Source of the DNA: Acidobacteriota bacterium
Lineage (GTDB): Bacteria > Acidobacteriota > Thermoanaerobaculia > Thermoanaerobaculales > Thermoanaerobaculaceae
Length of the DNA stretch: 64,000 nucleotides
Reading direction: 5' to 3'
Assembly (NCBI GenBank): GCA_016213675.1
Contig: JACQZW010000064.1
Coordinates: forward strand, 23,721 to 87,720
Positions 34,604-42,235 of this stretch are shown piece after piece; positions within the stretch are counted from its first letter, which is position 1; every line of letters starts with the position of its first letter. A program made the position numbers and the translations under genes. Below the pieces are notes generated by a model, which saw only the letters and a list, made by a program, of their open reading frames with translations, made no database searches and was not told the DNA's origin.

Positions 34604-34747
34604 GGCCTGCCCTGAGCCCGTCGAAGGGCCTGCCCTGAGCCCGTCGAAGGGCCTGCCCTGAGCCCGTCGAAGGGCCTGCCCTGAGCGAAGTCGAAGGGCC
34701 TGCCCTGAGCGAAGTCGAAGGGCCTGCCCTGAGCGAAGTCGAAGGGC
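34604..34747. repeat. Tandem array of a 23/24-bp dispersed repeat, six copies
   Basis: Six head-to-tail copies. The first three share GGGCCTGCCCTGAGC then CCGTCGAA (23 bp); the last three have GAAGTCGAA instead (24 bp). The unit is partly palindromic (CCTTCGA...). Two single copies of the same unit occur in opposite orientation inside the FdrA-DUF1116 gene (43684-43707 and 43831-43854). It resembles a dispersed intergenic repeat seen in several bacterial groups. Confidence 0.92.
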
Positions 34748-34815
34748 CACCAGCCACCAGCCTCCTGGCGCCCTCCTCCGCCCCGCGGTACATTGGCGGC
34801 GCAGGAGGAAGCGCC

Positions 34816-37437
34816 ATGACACGTTGGGCGATGCTGCTCGGACTCGTGTCCGTTCTCGGAACGGCGTGCGACGGCGGGGCAGGCGGCGGGGACGCCGATA
34901 CCGCGGGCGACGGGGAGGAGGCCGCCGAGGAAGGGACCGGCGAGGCCGACGACGATTCGGGAGGCGACGACGCCGGTGAGGAGGCGGACGCAGCGCCGGC
35001 CTGCGGCAACGCGGTCGTCGAACCCGACGAGGAGTGCGACGACGGGAACGACACGTCCGGCGATGGGTGCGAGAACGACTGCAGCTTCTCCTGCCACGAT
35101 GACGCCGACTGCGACGACGGCCTCGACTGCACCGGCGATCTCTGCGGCGAGGTGGAGGCCGGGCAGGCGTGCGCGCACCAGCTCGTCACGGGGGAGTGCC
35201 TCCTCGGCGGAACGTGCTACCGGTACGATACGATCCACCCGACCGAGCCGTGCCTGGTCTGCGATCCGGGGACGAGTACCGACGACTGGACACCGCTGCC
35301 CGAAGGCACCTCGTGCGAGGACGGACTGTTCTGCAACGGAGCGGAGACGTGCTCCGCGGAGGGGTTCTGCGTCACGATCGAGCCGGGGTGCGGCACCGGC
35401 GGCTGCGTGGACTCGTGCGACGAGAGCAGCGATTCCTGCGTCCCCGCCCACTCGACGGTCGTGTGCCGGACGGCGCTGGGCGGCTGCGACTTCGAGGAGA
35501 AGTGCGACGGCACGTCGCTGGAGTGCCCGGCGGACGAGCAAGCCGGCGCGGGGTTCGTCTGCCGCCCGTCGCTGGGATTCTGCGACCCGGAGGAGGTCTG
35601 CACCGGAAGCGACCTGGATTGCCCGCCGAATGCCCTCGTCGCGGCGGGGGCCGCGTGCGACGACCTCCAGACATGCTCCACCGTCGACCAATGCGACGGC
35701 GCCGGCCTGTGCGCCGGCGTCGAGTTCGTCGCGCCCGGGACCCCGCGCCCGTACCTTCCTCAGAACGGGTCGCGCACCGGCGCCACGGCAGCCGCGCTGC
35801 GCCCGATGTTCCGCTGGATGGACTCGGCCTGGGACGGCTGCGCCACGCCGACCTACGACCTGCAGGTGGACGACTCCTGCACCACCCCGGGCTTCGCAAG
35901 CTGCAGCTTCCCCACCCCGGAGCTGGAGGCGAACGGAATCACCGGTGCGATCTACATGCCGGCCGCCGATCTCCCGGTCGGCACCGGCGCCCCGGTCGGC
36001 CGCCGCTACTACTGGCGCGTTCGCGCCTGCCGCGGCGCCACCTGCTCGGCCTGGAGCGCCGTCTGGAGATTCGACTTGGGAAGGACGCCGCAGGACTTCG
36101 ACGGCGACGGGTTCTCGGACGTCGTCGCGGGAGCCCCCGCACAGGACGGCACCGCCACCGACGAGGGCGCGGCCTACGTCTTCCTGGGCTCGGCGGCCGG
36201 GCTGGCAAGCACCCCCTCACGCACGCTGGCCAACCCCGACCACTCGACGGGCGGCGGCTTCGGCTTCTCCACCGCCGCCGCCGGCGATCTCAACGCCGAC
36301 GGATTCGTCGACCTCGCCGTCGGCGCCCCGACCGACGCCCTCCCCGTCTTCAACGGCGGACGCGTGTTCGTGTACCTGGGCTCGGCGGCCGGCGTCCCGG
36401 CGGCCCCCTCGGCAATCCTGGTCAACCCCGCCGGCCAGGCCGGAGGCCAGTTCGGCGTCGCCGTCGCCGCCGCCGGCGACGTGAACGGCGACGGCTTCGA
36501 CGATCTCGTCGCCGGCGCCCACCGCCAGGACGGAACCGCCACCGACCAAGGCGCCGCGTGGATCTTCTTCGGCTCGGCCGCCGGCATCGCCACGGCGCCC
36601 GACATCACCCTCCCCGCCGCGGTCCCCGAGGCCTTCTGCGAGTTCGGGCGCAGCGTCGCCGGCGCCGGCGACCTCGACGCCGACGGCTTCGCCGACGTGG
36701 TCGTCGGCGCACCGTACCAGGACAACGGCGCGGACGACGAAGGTGCCGCCTACGTGTACCTGGGCGCGGCGAGCGGACCCGCGACGGTCCCGTCGGTCTC
36801 GCTCGACGACCCGACCAACCAGGCCGACGCGCGTTTCGGCGCCTGGGTGGCTACCGCGGGCGACATCAACATCAACGGCTACTCCGAGCTGCTCGTCGGC
36901 GCCCCGGCACAGGCCAACCCGACGGCCTCCGAAGGCAACGTCTACGTCTACTACGGCATCGCGACGGGCGTCCCGACCGTGCCGTCCGGGACCTTCGACA
37001 ACCCGGGCGCGCAGAGCGGCTGGTTCGGGACCTCGGCCGCCTCGGTGGGCGACGTGAACGGCGACGTGAACCCCGATATCGCGATCGGCGCGCCGTTCCA
37101 GGACAGCGGCGCGACGGACGAAGGCAACGCCTTCCTCTACAACGGCTGCTACTGCGGCGTAATCCGCACGACCCCGGTGACGACGACGCTCGACAACCCG
37201 GACGACCAGGCGAACGGACACTTCGGCCAGGCCGTTTCCGGCGGCGGCGACGTGAACCGCGACGGCTTCGCCGACCTCGTCGTCGGCGCGTCGTCCCAGG
37301 ACGAGGACCCGGCGGACCGCGAAGGCATGCTCTTCGTCTACCACGGCTCCACCTCCGGACTCCCGACCACGCCGACGCTGCGGCTGGCGGACCCGGGAGA
37401 GGACGCCGGCGCGCTGTTCGGGTGGAGCCTCGATTGA
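34816..37437 (+). CDS. Secreted lipoprotein with Cys-rich (DUF4215-like) and FG-GAP repeats
   Basis: An 873-residue exported protein. The signal peptide MTRWAMLLGLVSVLGTAC gives a lipobox with Cys18. An acidic Gly/Asp/Glu spacer leads to CGNAVVEPDEECDDGNDTSG, a DUF4215-type Cys-rich repeat typical of Myxococcota. More Cys-rich modules (40-300) follow. Residues about 320-415 form a fibronectin-like segment. The C-terminal half consists of about seven FG-GAP repeats (DFDGDGFSDVVAGAP, DVNGDGFDDLVAGAH and others), predicted to fold as a calcium-binding beta-propeller. It probably acts at the cell surface in adhesion or recognition. The ATG follows AGGAGG. Confidence 0.85.
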   Translation: MTRWAMLLGLVSVLGTACDGGAGGGDADTAGDGEEAAEEGTGEADDDSGGDDAGEEADAAPACGNAVVEPDEECDDGNDTSGDGCENDCSFSCHDDADCDDGLDCTGDLCGEVEAGQACAHQLVTGECLLGGTCYRYDTIHPTEPCLVCDPGTSTDDWTPLPEGTSCEDGLFCNGAETCSAEGFCVTIEPGCGTGGCVDSCDESSDSCVPAHSTVVCRTALGGCDFEEKCDGTSLECPADEQAGAGFVCRPSLGFCDPEEVCTGSDLDCPPNALVAAGAACDDLQTCSTVDQCDGAGLCAGVEFVAPGTPRPYLPQNGSRTGATAAALRPMFRWMDSAWDGCATPTYDLQVDDSCTTPGFASCSFPTPELEANGITGAIYMPAADLPVGTGAPVGRRYYWRVRACRGATCSAWSAVWRFDLGRTPQDFDGDGFSDVVAGAPAQDGTATDEGAAYVFLGSAAGLASTPSRTLANPDHSTGGGFGFSTAAAGDLNADGFVDLAVGAPTDALPVFNGGRVFVYLGSAAGVPAAPSAILVNPAGQAGGQFGVAVAAAGDVNGDGFDDLVAGAHRQDGTATDQGAAWIFFGSAAGIATAPDITLPAAVPEAFCEFGRSVAGAGDLDADGFADVVVGAPYQDNGADDEGAAYVYLGAASGPATVPSVSLDDPTNQADARFGAWVATAGDININGYSELLVGAPAQANPTASEGNVYVYYGIATGVPTVPSGTFDNPGAQSGWFGTSAASVGDVNGDVNPDIAIGAPFQDSGATDEGNAFLYNGCYCGVIRTTPVTTTLDNPDDQANGHFGQAVSGGGDVNRDGFADLVVGASSQDEDPADREGMLFVYHGSTSGLPTTPTLRLADPGEDAGALFGWSLD

Positions 37438-37447
37438 GGGCTGCGTC

Positions 37448-39142
37448 ATGAAGCGTGCTGTTGTCGTCTGGACCGTCCTGCTGCTCGCCGCCGACGCGGC
37501 CGCCGTGCCCGGGCCTGAGACCACGGCCGTGGTCGCGAACGCGAACGACGCCCAGAGCGTCGCCCTGGCGGAGGCGTACGTCGCCGCGCGCGACGTCCCG
37601 GACCGCCAGCTATGCCTGCTCGATCTGCCGTCGATGACGGACGTGTCGCTGGACGAGTTCCGCACGCGGCTGCTCGAGCCGCTCCGCACGTGCCTGGGCG
37701 ACGGCGGCGTGCTCGAACGCATCGAGGCGGTGCTGCTGGTGCGCGGCGTACCGCTGCGGGTGGCGATCCCCGTGGGCACGGAGACGAGGCTCGTGTCGCT
37801 CGCCGCCGCGCTCATGCTGTGGGACAGCACGATGAGCGACGGCACCGCGCTCCTGGGCCGCGAGCCGGGACGCACCGCCGACTGCGGCGGCACGCCGTGC
37901 TACGCGGCCAACTGGAACAACCCGTTCCGCAGCGGCGTCTTCGGGACCGGATGGACCGCCACCGTCGGCCTCGTCACCTGGCGACCCGTGCTCGTCACCA
38001 TGCTCCATGGACGCTCCTACGAGGACGCCGCCCTGCTCCTCGACAGCGCGCTCGCCGCCGAGGCGGCGGGCGGGGCGCGAGGCGAGTTCCTCTTCATGGA
38101 CGGAGCGGATCCGGCACGCGCCGCGCTCGATCTCACCTACGACGGCGCCATCGCCGCCCTGCACGAGCGGGGATTCGCCGACGCCGCCCGCGTGCCCTTC
38201 GGCGCCGACACGACGGGACACACGCTGGCCGCGTTCTTCACCGGCACCGCCTCGCTGGGCACGACGATCGAAGGCAACACCTTCCTGCCCGGAGCCCTGG
38301 TCGACAACCTCACGAGCTTCGGCGCCGTGCCCGAGAACTTCGAGCCGACGGGCGAGTCCCAGGTTTCCATCGCCCGTTGGGTCGCCATGGGCGTCGCCGG
38401 CGTGCACGGCACCACCAGCGAGCCGCTCAACAACGTCTTCCCGAACCGCTGGCTGGTCGTCGATTACGTCGACGGCAGCACCCTCGCCGAAGCGTTCCAC
38501 CGCCGGCTGCCGAACGCGTACTGGCACAACCTCGTCCTCGGCGACCCGATGGCCGCACCGTACGCGCCAAGGCCGACGGTCGCCTTCGAGGGGCTCGCCG
38601 ACGGCGACACGGTCGAGGGCTCCAGGCGCGTGACGATCCGCGTCACGGATCGCTCGGGACGCGGCGTGGAATGGATGAAGTACTACGCCGACGGACTCGG
38701 GATCGGAGGCGTCATCGACGGCGGAACCCTCGAGGACGCGTGCCTGGCCCTTCCGCCGGGCGACGACGTGCAGGTTCTGGCCGTCGCGCAGCTCTTCGAC
38801 GACGGGAGCGAGCAGGGCCAGTACCGCCCCAAGGGCTGGAGCGCCGTCCACGTGCGCGTCGTCCCCGGCCCGACCGACTGCCCGACCGCCGCCGACGCCG
38901 ACGCGGACGGTGACGGCGACACGGGCGCGGATGCGGACACGGACGGCGGCACCGACGTCGCCGCGGACGGAGACCCGGATTCCCTCGCCGAGGCGGACTC
39001 GTCGGTGGACTCGGGCGGAAGCGACGACAGCCCGGACGACGGTTGCGGCTGCCGCGCGCCGGGCGACCGCGGCGCGGAGCCCCTGGCCTCACTCTGGATC
39101 GCGCTGGGCGCCGCTCTCATCCTGCGCCGTTCGCGCCGGTGA
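37448..39142 (+). CDS. TIGR03790-like protein with MYXO-CTERM sorting signal
   Basis: A 564-residue secreted protein. The signal peptide (VVWTVLLLAADAAAVPGP) is followed by a domain I recognise as TIGR03790: VVANANDAQSVALAEAYVAA, ARDVPDRQLCLLDLP and EAVLLVRGVPLRVAIP, ending with HNLVLGDPMAAPYAP. Residues 405-475 are beta-rich. An Asp/Ala/Gly-rich spacer precedes CGCRAPG, then a transmembrane helix (PLASLWIALGAALIL) and RRSRR. This is the Cys, helix, Arg layout of MYXO-CTERM proteins that are processed and surface-anchored. It begins 10 bp after the FG-GAP lipoprotein and is probably co-transcribed. Confidence 0.85.
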   Translation: MKRAVVVWTVLLLAADAAAVPGPETTAVVANANDAQSVALAEAYVAARDVPDRQLCLLDLPSMTDVSLDEFRTRLLEPLRTCLGDGGVLERIEAVLLVRGVPLRVAIPVGTETRLVSLAAALMLWDSTMSDGTALLGREPGRTADCGGTPCYAANWNNPFRSGVFGTGWTATVGLVTWRPVLVTMLHGRSYEDAALLLDSALAAEAAGGARGEFLFMDGADPARAALDLTYDGAIAALHERGFADAARVPFGADTTGHTLAAFFTGTASLGTTIEGNTFLPGALVDNLTSFGAVPENFEPTGESQVSIARWVAMGVAGVHGTTSEPLNNVFPNRWLVVDYVDGSTLAEAFHRRLPNAYWHNLVLGDPMAAPYAPRPTVAFEGLADGDTVEGSRRVTIRVTDRSGRGVEWMKYYADGLGIGGVIDGGTLEDACLALPPGDDVQVLAVAQLFDDGSEQGQYRPKGWSAVHVRVVPGPTDCPTAADADADGDGDTGADADTDGGTDVAADGDPDSLAEADSSVDSGGSDDSPDDGCGCRAPGDRGAEPLASLWIALGAALILRRSRR

Positions 39143-39159
39143 GGGCTCCGGTCCGGAGC

Positions 39160-39513
39160 TCACGACAGGAAATACCGCACGAGCCAATCGATGCGGCCGC
39201 GCTTCACGAAGTGCATGCCGGAGAATTTCATCACCTCGCGGATCCGCTGCCGGCGCTCGGGCGCGTAGCAGTGCGTCTGGCAGGCCTTGCACTTCGGCTT
39301 GGGGTCGTACGGGCAGGCCCGCAGCCGCGCCTCCGCGTAGTCCAACAGCTCGCGGCACTCGGGACACAAGCCGCCACCGGCCGGCGCATGCTTCCGCTCG
39401 CAGTACACCTCGATGAAACGCGTGAGGGTATACAGGTCGGACGCGATCGCCGCGTCGTTCCCCGCCGCCGCGCGGCCCCCCCGCGGTGCGGCCTTGGGCG
39501 CGGCGGCGCTCAT
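39160..39513 (-). CDS. ygbA: YgbA-like (nitrous oxide-stimulated promoter) family protein
   Basis: A 117-residue protein. After a basic Ala-rich leader the family core reads DLYTLTRFIEVYCERKH, then a zinc-like cluster (CPECRELLDYAEARLRACPY, CKACQTHCY) and a conserved end REVMKFSGMHFVKRGRIDW. The E. coli member is induced under nitrosative stress. The ATG overlaps the stop of the ferredoxin-like gene, so both are in one operon downstream of an FNR-type palindrome. Molecular role unknown. Confidence 0.83.
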   Translation of the reverse strand: MSAAAPKAAPRGGRAAAGNDAAIASDLYTLTRFIEVYCERKHAPAGGGLCPECRELLDYAEARLRACPYDPKPKCKACQTHCYAPERRQRIREVMKFSGMHFVKRGRIDWLVRYFLS

Positions 39514-40427
39514 GCGTGGGCCCTCGGCGCACCCTCCCGCGGGGCGGCGGCCGTCTCGAACGTACGCGTTTCCAGGATCTCGCCGCCGATGCCGATCGTC
39601 ACGGCCTTCACCGGAACGGCCTTGCCCGACGCCCGAGCCGCTTCCACCGCGGCCTGGACGATGCCGCCACAGCACGGCACCTCCAGGCGCAGCACCGTCA
39701 CGGAACGGACGTCCGAGTGCTGGAAGATCTGCGTCAGCTTCGTCCGGTAGAACTCCAGATCGTCGAGCTTCGGGCAGCCGACGACCAGCGACTTCCCTTC
39801 CAGGAAGTCGCGGTGGAACTCGGCATAGGCGAACGGCACGCAGTCGGCCGCGATCAGGAGGTCGGCACCCTGGAAGTACGGCGCGGCCGGCGGGACCAGC
39901 GCGAGCTGCACCGGCCACTGCGCCAGACGCGACGACACCCGGCCGCTGGGGTCCTCCTTCGCCGCCGCTCGCGGCGCCATCACGCGCATCCGCGACCCGG
40001 GACAGCCGCCCGCATGCGCCGCGTGCATCCCGCCCGGTCCGGCCTGCGGACTCCCCTGCGCGTGCACGTGACCGTGGTCGCCACCGGGGGCGTGGGCGTG
40101 GACGTGGGCGGCCGGACCGGCAGCCGGTGCCTCGACCGCCGCGGCCCCGTCGTGCGCGTGCGGTTTGTGTTCCCGCCCCATCTTCGCCAGGTGCTCGCGC
40201 GTCGCGTCCTCGTCGTAGGCGTCCGCCTCGCGCTGCTCGATCGTGATCGCGCCCTGCGGGCACTCGCCCAGGCAGGCACCCAGCCCGTCGCAGTAGGTCT
40301 CGCTCACCAGCTTGGCGACGCCGTCCACGATGCGGATCGCACCCTCGGCGCACGCATCGGCGCAGAGGCCGCAGCCGTCGCACTTGCTCTCGTCAATGCG
40401 GATGATCGATCGGGCTTGCTTGTTCAT
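39510..40427 (-). CDS. Two-cluster 4Fe-4S ferredoxin-like protein with His-rich linker
   Basis: A 305-residue protein. Residues 1-70 hold two 4Fe-4S motifs (CDGCGLCADAC and CDGLGACLGEC). A low-complexity His/Ala/Gly linker of about 80 residues follows (HVHAHAPGGDHGHVHAQG), which could bind metal. The C-terminal 150 residues form a separate domain with PYFQGADLLIAADCVPFAYA, LVVGCPKLDD and VPCCGGIVQAAVEAA, probably a further Fe-S or redox domain. It is likely an electron-transfer protein. The start has a GAGGAGAAC ribosome-binding site. An FNR-like site lies 54 bp upstream of the ATG. It overlaps the YgbA gene by 4 bp. Confidence 0.83.
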   Translation of the reverse strand: MNKQARSIIRIDESKCDGCGLCADACAEGAIRIVDGVAKLVSETYCDGLGACLGECPQGAITIEQREADAYDEDATREHLAKMGREHKPHAHDGAAAVEAPAAGPAAHVHAHAPGGDHGHVHAQGSPQAGPGGMHAAHAGGCPGSRMRVMAPRAAAKEDPSGRVSSRLAQWPVQLALVPPAAPYFQGADLLIAADCVPFAYAEFHRDFLEGKSLVVGCPKLDDLEFYRTKLTQIFQHSDVRSVTVLRLEVPCCGGIVQAAVEAARASGKAVPVKAVTIGIGGEILETRTFETAAAPREGAPRAHA

Positions 40428-40480
40428 GATGTTCTCCTCGCCTCCTGCACCGGAACGTACGACGGCGCGGCGAAGTGCGC

Positions 40481-40496
40481 CTTGACCTGGGTCAAG
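40481..40496. promoter_or_regulatory. FNR/HcpR-type operator palindrome
   Basis: CTTGACCTGGGTCAAG contains 7-bp perfect arms (CTTGACC/GGTCAAG) around TG and fits TTGAC-N4-GTCAA, the pattern bound by Crp/Fnr-family FNR, DNR and HcpR proteins. It is 54-69 bp upstream of the ferredoxin-like gene's ATG and 67 bp beyond the stop of a Crp/Fnr regulator gene. Confidence 0.72.
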
Positions 40497-40563
40497 AAAG
40501 GGGGCTGCTGGCAGCTGATCGCTGGTCGTGGGCCGGCGCTGGGGGACTGGAAGCCACCACGAG

Positions 40564-41277
40564 CTACGAGCCACGAGCCGCCGGCACTTCCTTGCGATCG
40601 CCCGCGAGAGCCCGCAACCGCTTGGGATCCACCACGAGGACGTCGCGGCCGACGACACGGATCGCGCCCTCCTGCTGCAGCTTGTACAACGTGCGCGACA
40701 GGGTTTCGCTCACGGTCCCGAGCCGCCGCGCGAGCAGCGCCTTCGTCGTGCCGAGCGGGATGCGGGCGCCGGAGCGCAGGTCCAGCGACCGGGCGGACGC
40801 CTCGCGCAGCAGGAACCCGGCCAGCCGGGCCTGCACGTCGCGCAACGACAGGTCCTCCACCAGGTCGACCAGACGCCGCAGCCACAACGCCAGCCCGCCG
40901 AGCAGCCGCAGTGTCAGCTCGGGGTTCCGCCGCAGCAGGTCCAGGAACGGCGCAGCGGGAATCGCGATGAGCGTCGACTCCTCGAGCGTCTCCGCCGCCG
41001 CGGGGAACGCCCGCCCCGCGAAGATCGCCGCCTCCGCGAACGACTCCCCCGGGTGCGCCACGTGCAGGATCTGCTCGCGCCCCTGCTCGCCGAGCTTGAA
41101 CACCTTCACCCGCCCGGCCGCGACGACGTAGAACCGATCCGCGGGATCCCCGGCTTCGAACAGCGGCGTCCCGGCGTCGAAACGCCGCGCCCCGGCAAGC
41201 GCCGCCACCAGCCGCAGATCGGCCTCGGGCAGCTCGGCGAACAACCGGCAGTTCCGCAGCGCCGCGGGGACGTTCAT
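40564..41277 (-). CDS. Crp/Fnr-family transcriptional regulator, HcpR/DNR-like
   Basis: A 237-residue regulator. The cyclic-nucleotide-binding-like domain (about 10-125) has GTPLFEAGDPADRFYVVAAG and GEQGREQILHVAHPGESFAE. A long dimer helix follows. The winged helix has LGTTKALLARRLGTVSETLS with the recognition helix ETLSRTLYKLQQ. There are no cysteines arranged for an Fe-S cluster, which points to a DNR/HcpR-type heme or NO sensor rather than FNR proper. The ATG overlaps the stop of the cyclase gene. The operator-like palindrome just downstream makes the ferredoxin-ygbA operon a likely target. Confidence 0.85.
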   Translation of the reverse strand: MNVPAALRNCRLFAELPEADLRLVAALAGARRFDAGTPLFEAGDPADRFYVVAAGRVKVFKLGEQGREQILHVAHPGESFAEAAIFAGRAFPAAAETLEESTLIAIPAAPFLDLLRRNPELTLRLLGGLALWLRRLVDLVEDLSLRDVQARLAGFLLREASARSLDLRSGARIPLGTTKALLARRLGTVSETLSRTLYKLQQEGAIRVVGRDVLVVDPKRLRALAGDRKEVPAARGS

Positions 41278-42191
41278 CGCCCGACCCGCTTGCGCGCCTG
41301 CCGGCGCGCGTGCGCCCGCGCGCGCTCGCGACCGTCCCGGTGCAACGCGGGATTGAGCGCGCCCGCGATGTCGCCGAACCGTGTCAGACGGCACCGGCCC
41401 TTGCGCCGCATCAGCGCCGCGTGCTCCCCGTCCTCGACGAACGCGACGATGCGCGCGATCGACGACTCCCCATCGACGAAGCGCCAGGGGAAGCAGCCGA
41501 TGAGGGCGCGGCGGTTGAGCAGCAGGTCGATGTCCCCGCCCAGGCACTCCGCGTGGATGATCCCATGGTCGAACATCTCGATGTGCATGAGCTGGTACTT
41601 GTCGTCGGGGAACACCGCGCCCAGGCCGCGGCCGTAACGCTTCGTCATGTGCCGGTCGCACTCCGCCGCCTGCCGCGGCATCCACTCGCGGATCTTCGTG
41701 TTCATCGGATGGTCCGCCGAGCCGCAATCCACCCCGATCCAGCGCAGCTTGCGCCGCTTGGCCCACTCCGCGAACTCGCGGTCCGGTCCGGGGTGCTTGA
41801 CCATGTACCGCACCTCGTCCGCCACCGGCTGGTCCCACCCGAAGTGATGGAACCCCGTGTGCACGATCAGGATGTCCCCGTCCCGCACCTCCACCCGCTC
41901 CTCCACCATCGCCGACGTGTAGACCTCGTAGTCCTTCACGGCGTCCGAAAGATCGACAATCACCCCCTCGTGCATCAGGAAGTCGAGATCCAGCGCCGCG
42001 ATGTCCTTGCCCGGCGTGAAGAAGTGGATCTCCCCGTCCAGATGCGTCCCCACGTGGTTCGAATGCGTCACGAGCTGCCCGTTCGCCCCGTTCGGCGCCA
42101 GCCGCTTGAAGTACTTCACCTCCAACGGCTCGTACGTCGGCCACGCGGGCGTCGCGACGCCGAGGGGGATGGTCAGGTCGATCGGTTTCAT
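41274..42191 (-). CDS. Cyclase-family (kynurenine formamidase-like) hydrolase
   Basis: A 305-residue metal-dependent hydrolase of the cyclase superfamily. The diagnostic motif HVGTHLDGEIHF (His46, His50, Asp52, His56) provides the metal site. Further family blocks are ILIVHTGFHHFGWDQ, WIGVDCGSADHPMNT and MFDHGIIHAECLGGDIDLLL. Members hydrolyse N-formylkynurenine, cyclic amides or related compounds. It follows the FdrA-DUF1116 gene by 44 bp and could act on a ring-opened intermediate of the proposed N-heterocycle pathway. Substrate is not deducible from sequence. Confidence 0.85.
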   Translation of the reverse strand: MKPIDLTIPLGVATPAWPTYEPLEVKYFKRLAPNGANGQLVTHSNHVGTHLDGEIHFFTPGKDIAALDLDFLMHEGVIVDLSDAVKDYEVYTSAMVEERVEVRDGDILIVHTGFHHFGWDQPVADEVRYMVKHPGPDREFAEWAKRRKLRWIGVDCGSADHPMNTKIREWMPRQAAECDRHMTKRYGRGLGAVFPDDKYQLMHIEMFDHGIIHAECLGGDIDLLLNRRALIGCFPWRFVDGESSIARIVAFVEDGEHAALMRRKGRCRLTRFGDIAGALNPALHRDGRERARAHARRQARKRVGR

Positions 42192-42235
42192 GCACGGCCT
42201 CCCTTCCAGGGTGGGGAACGCAAAGTTCTCGGTTC

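Noticed and set aside
34604..34747. CRISPR array
   Set aside because: The units are directly joined with no spacers, and no cas genes are nearby.
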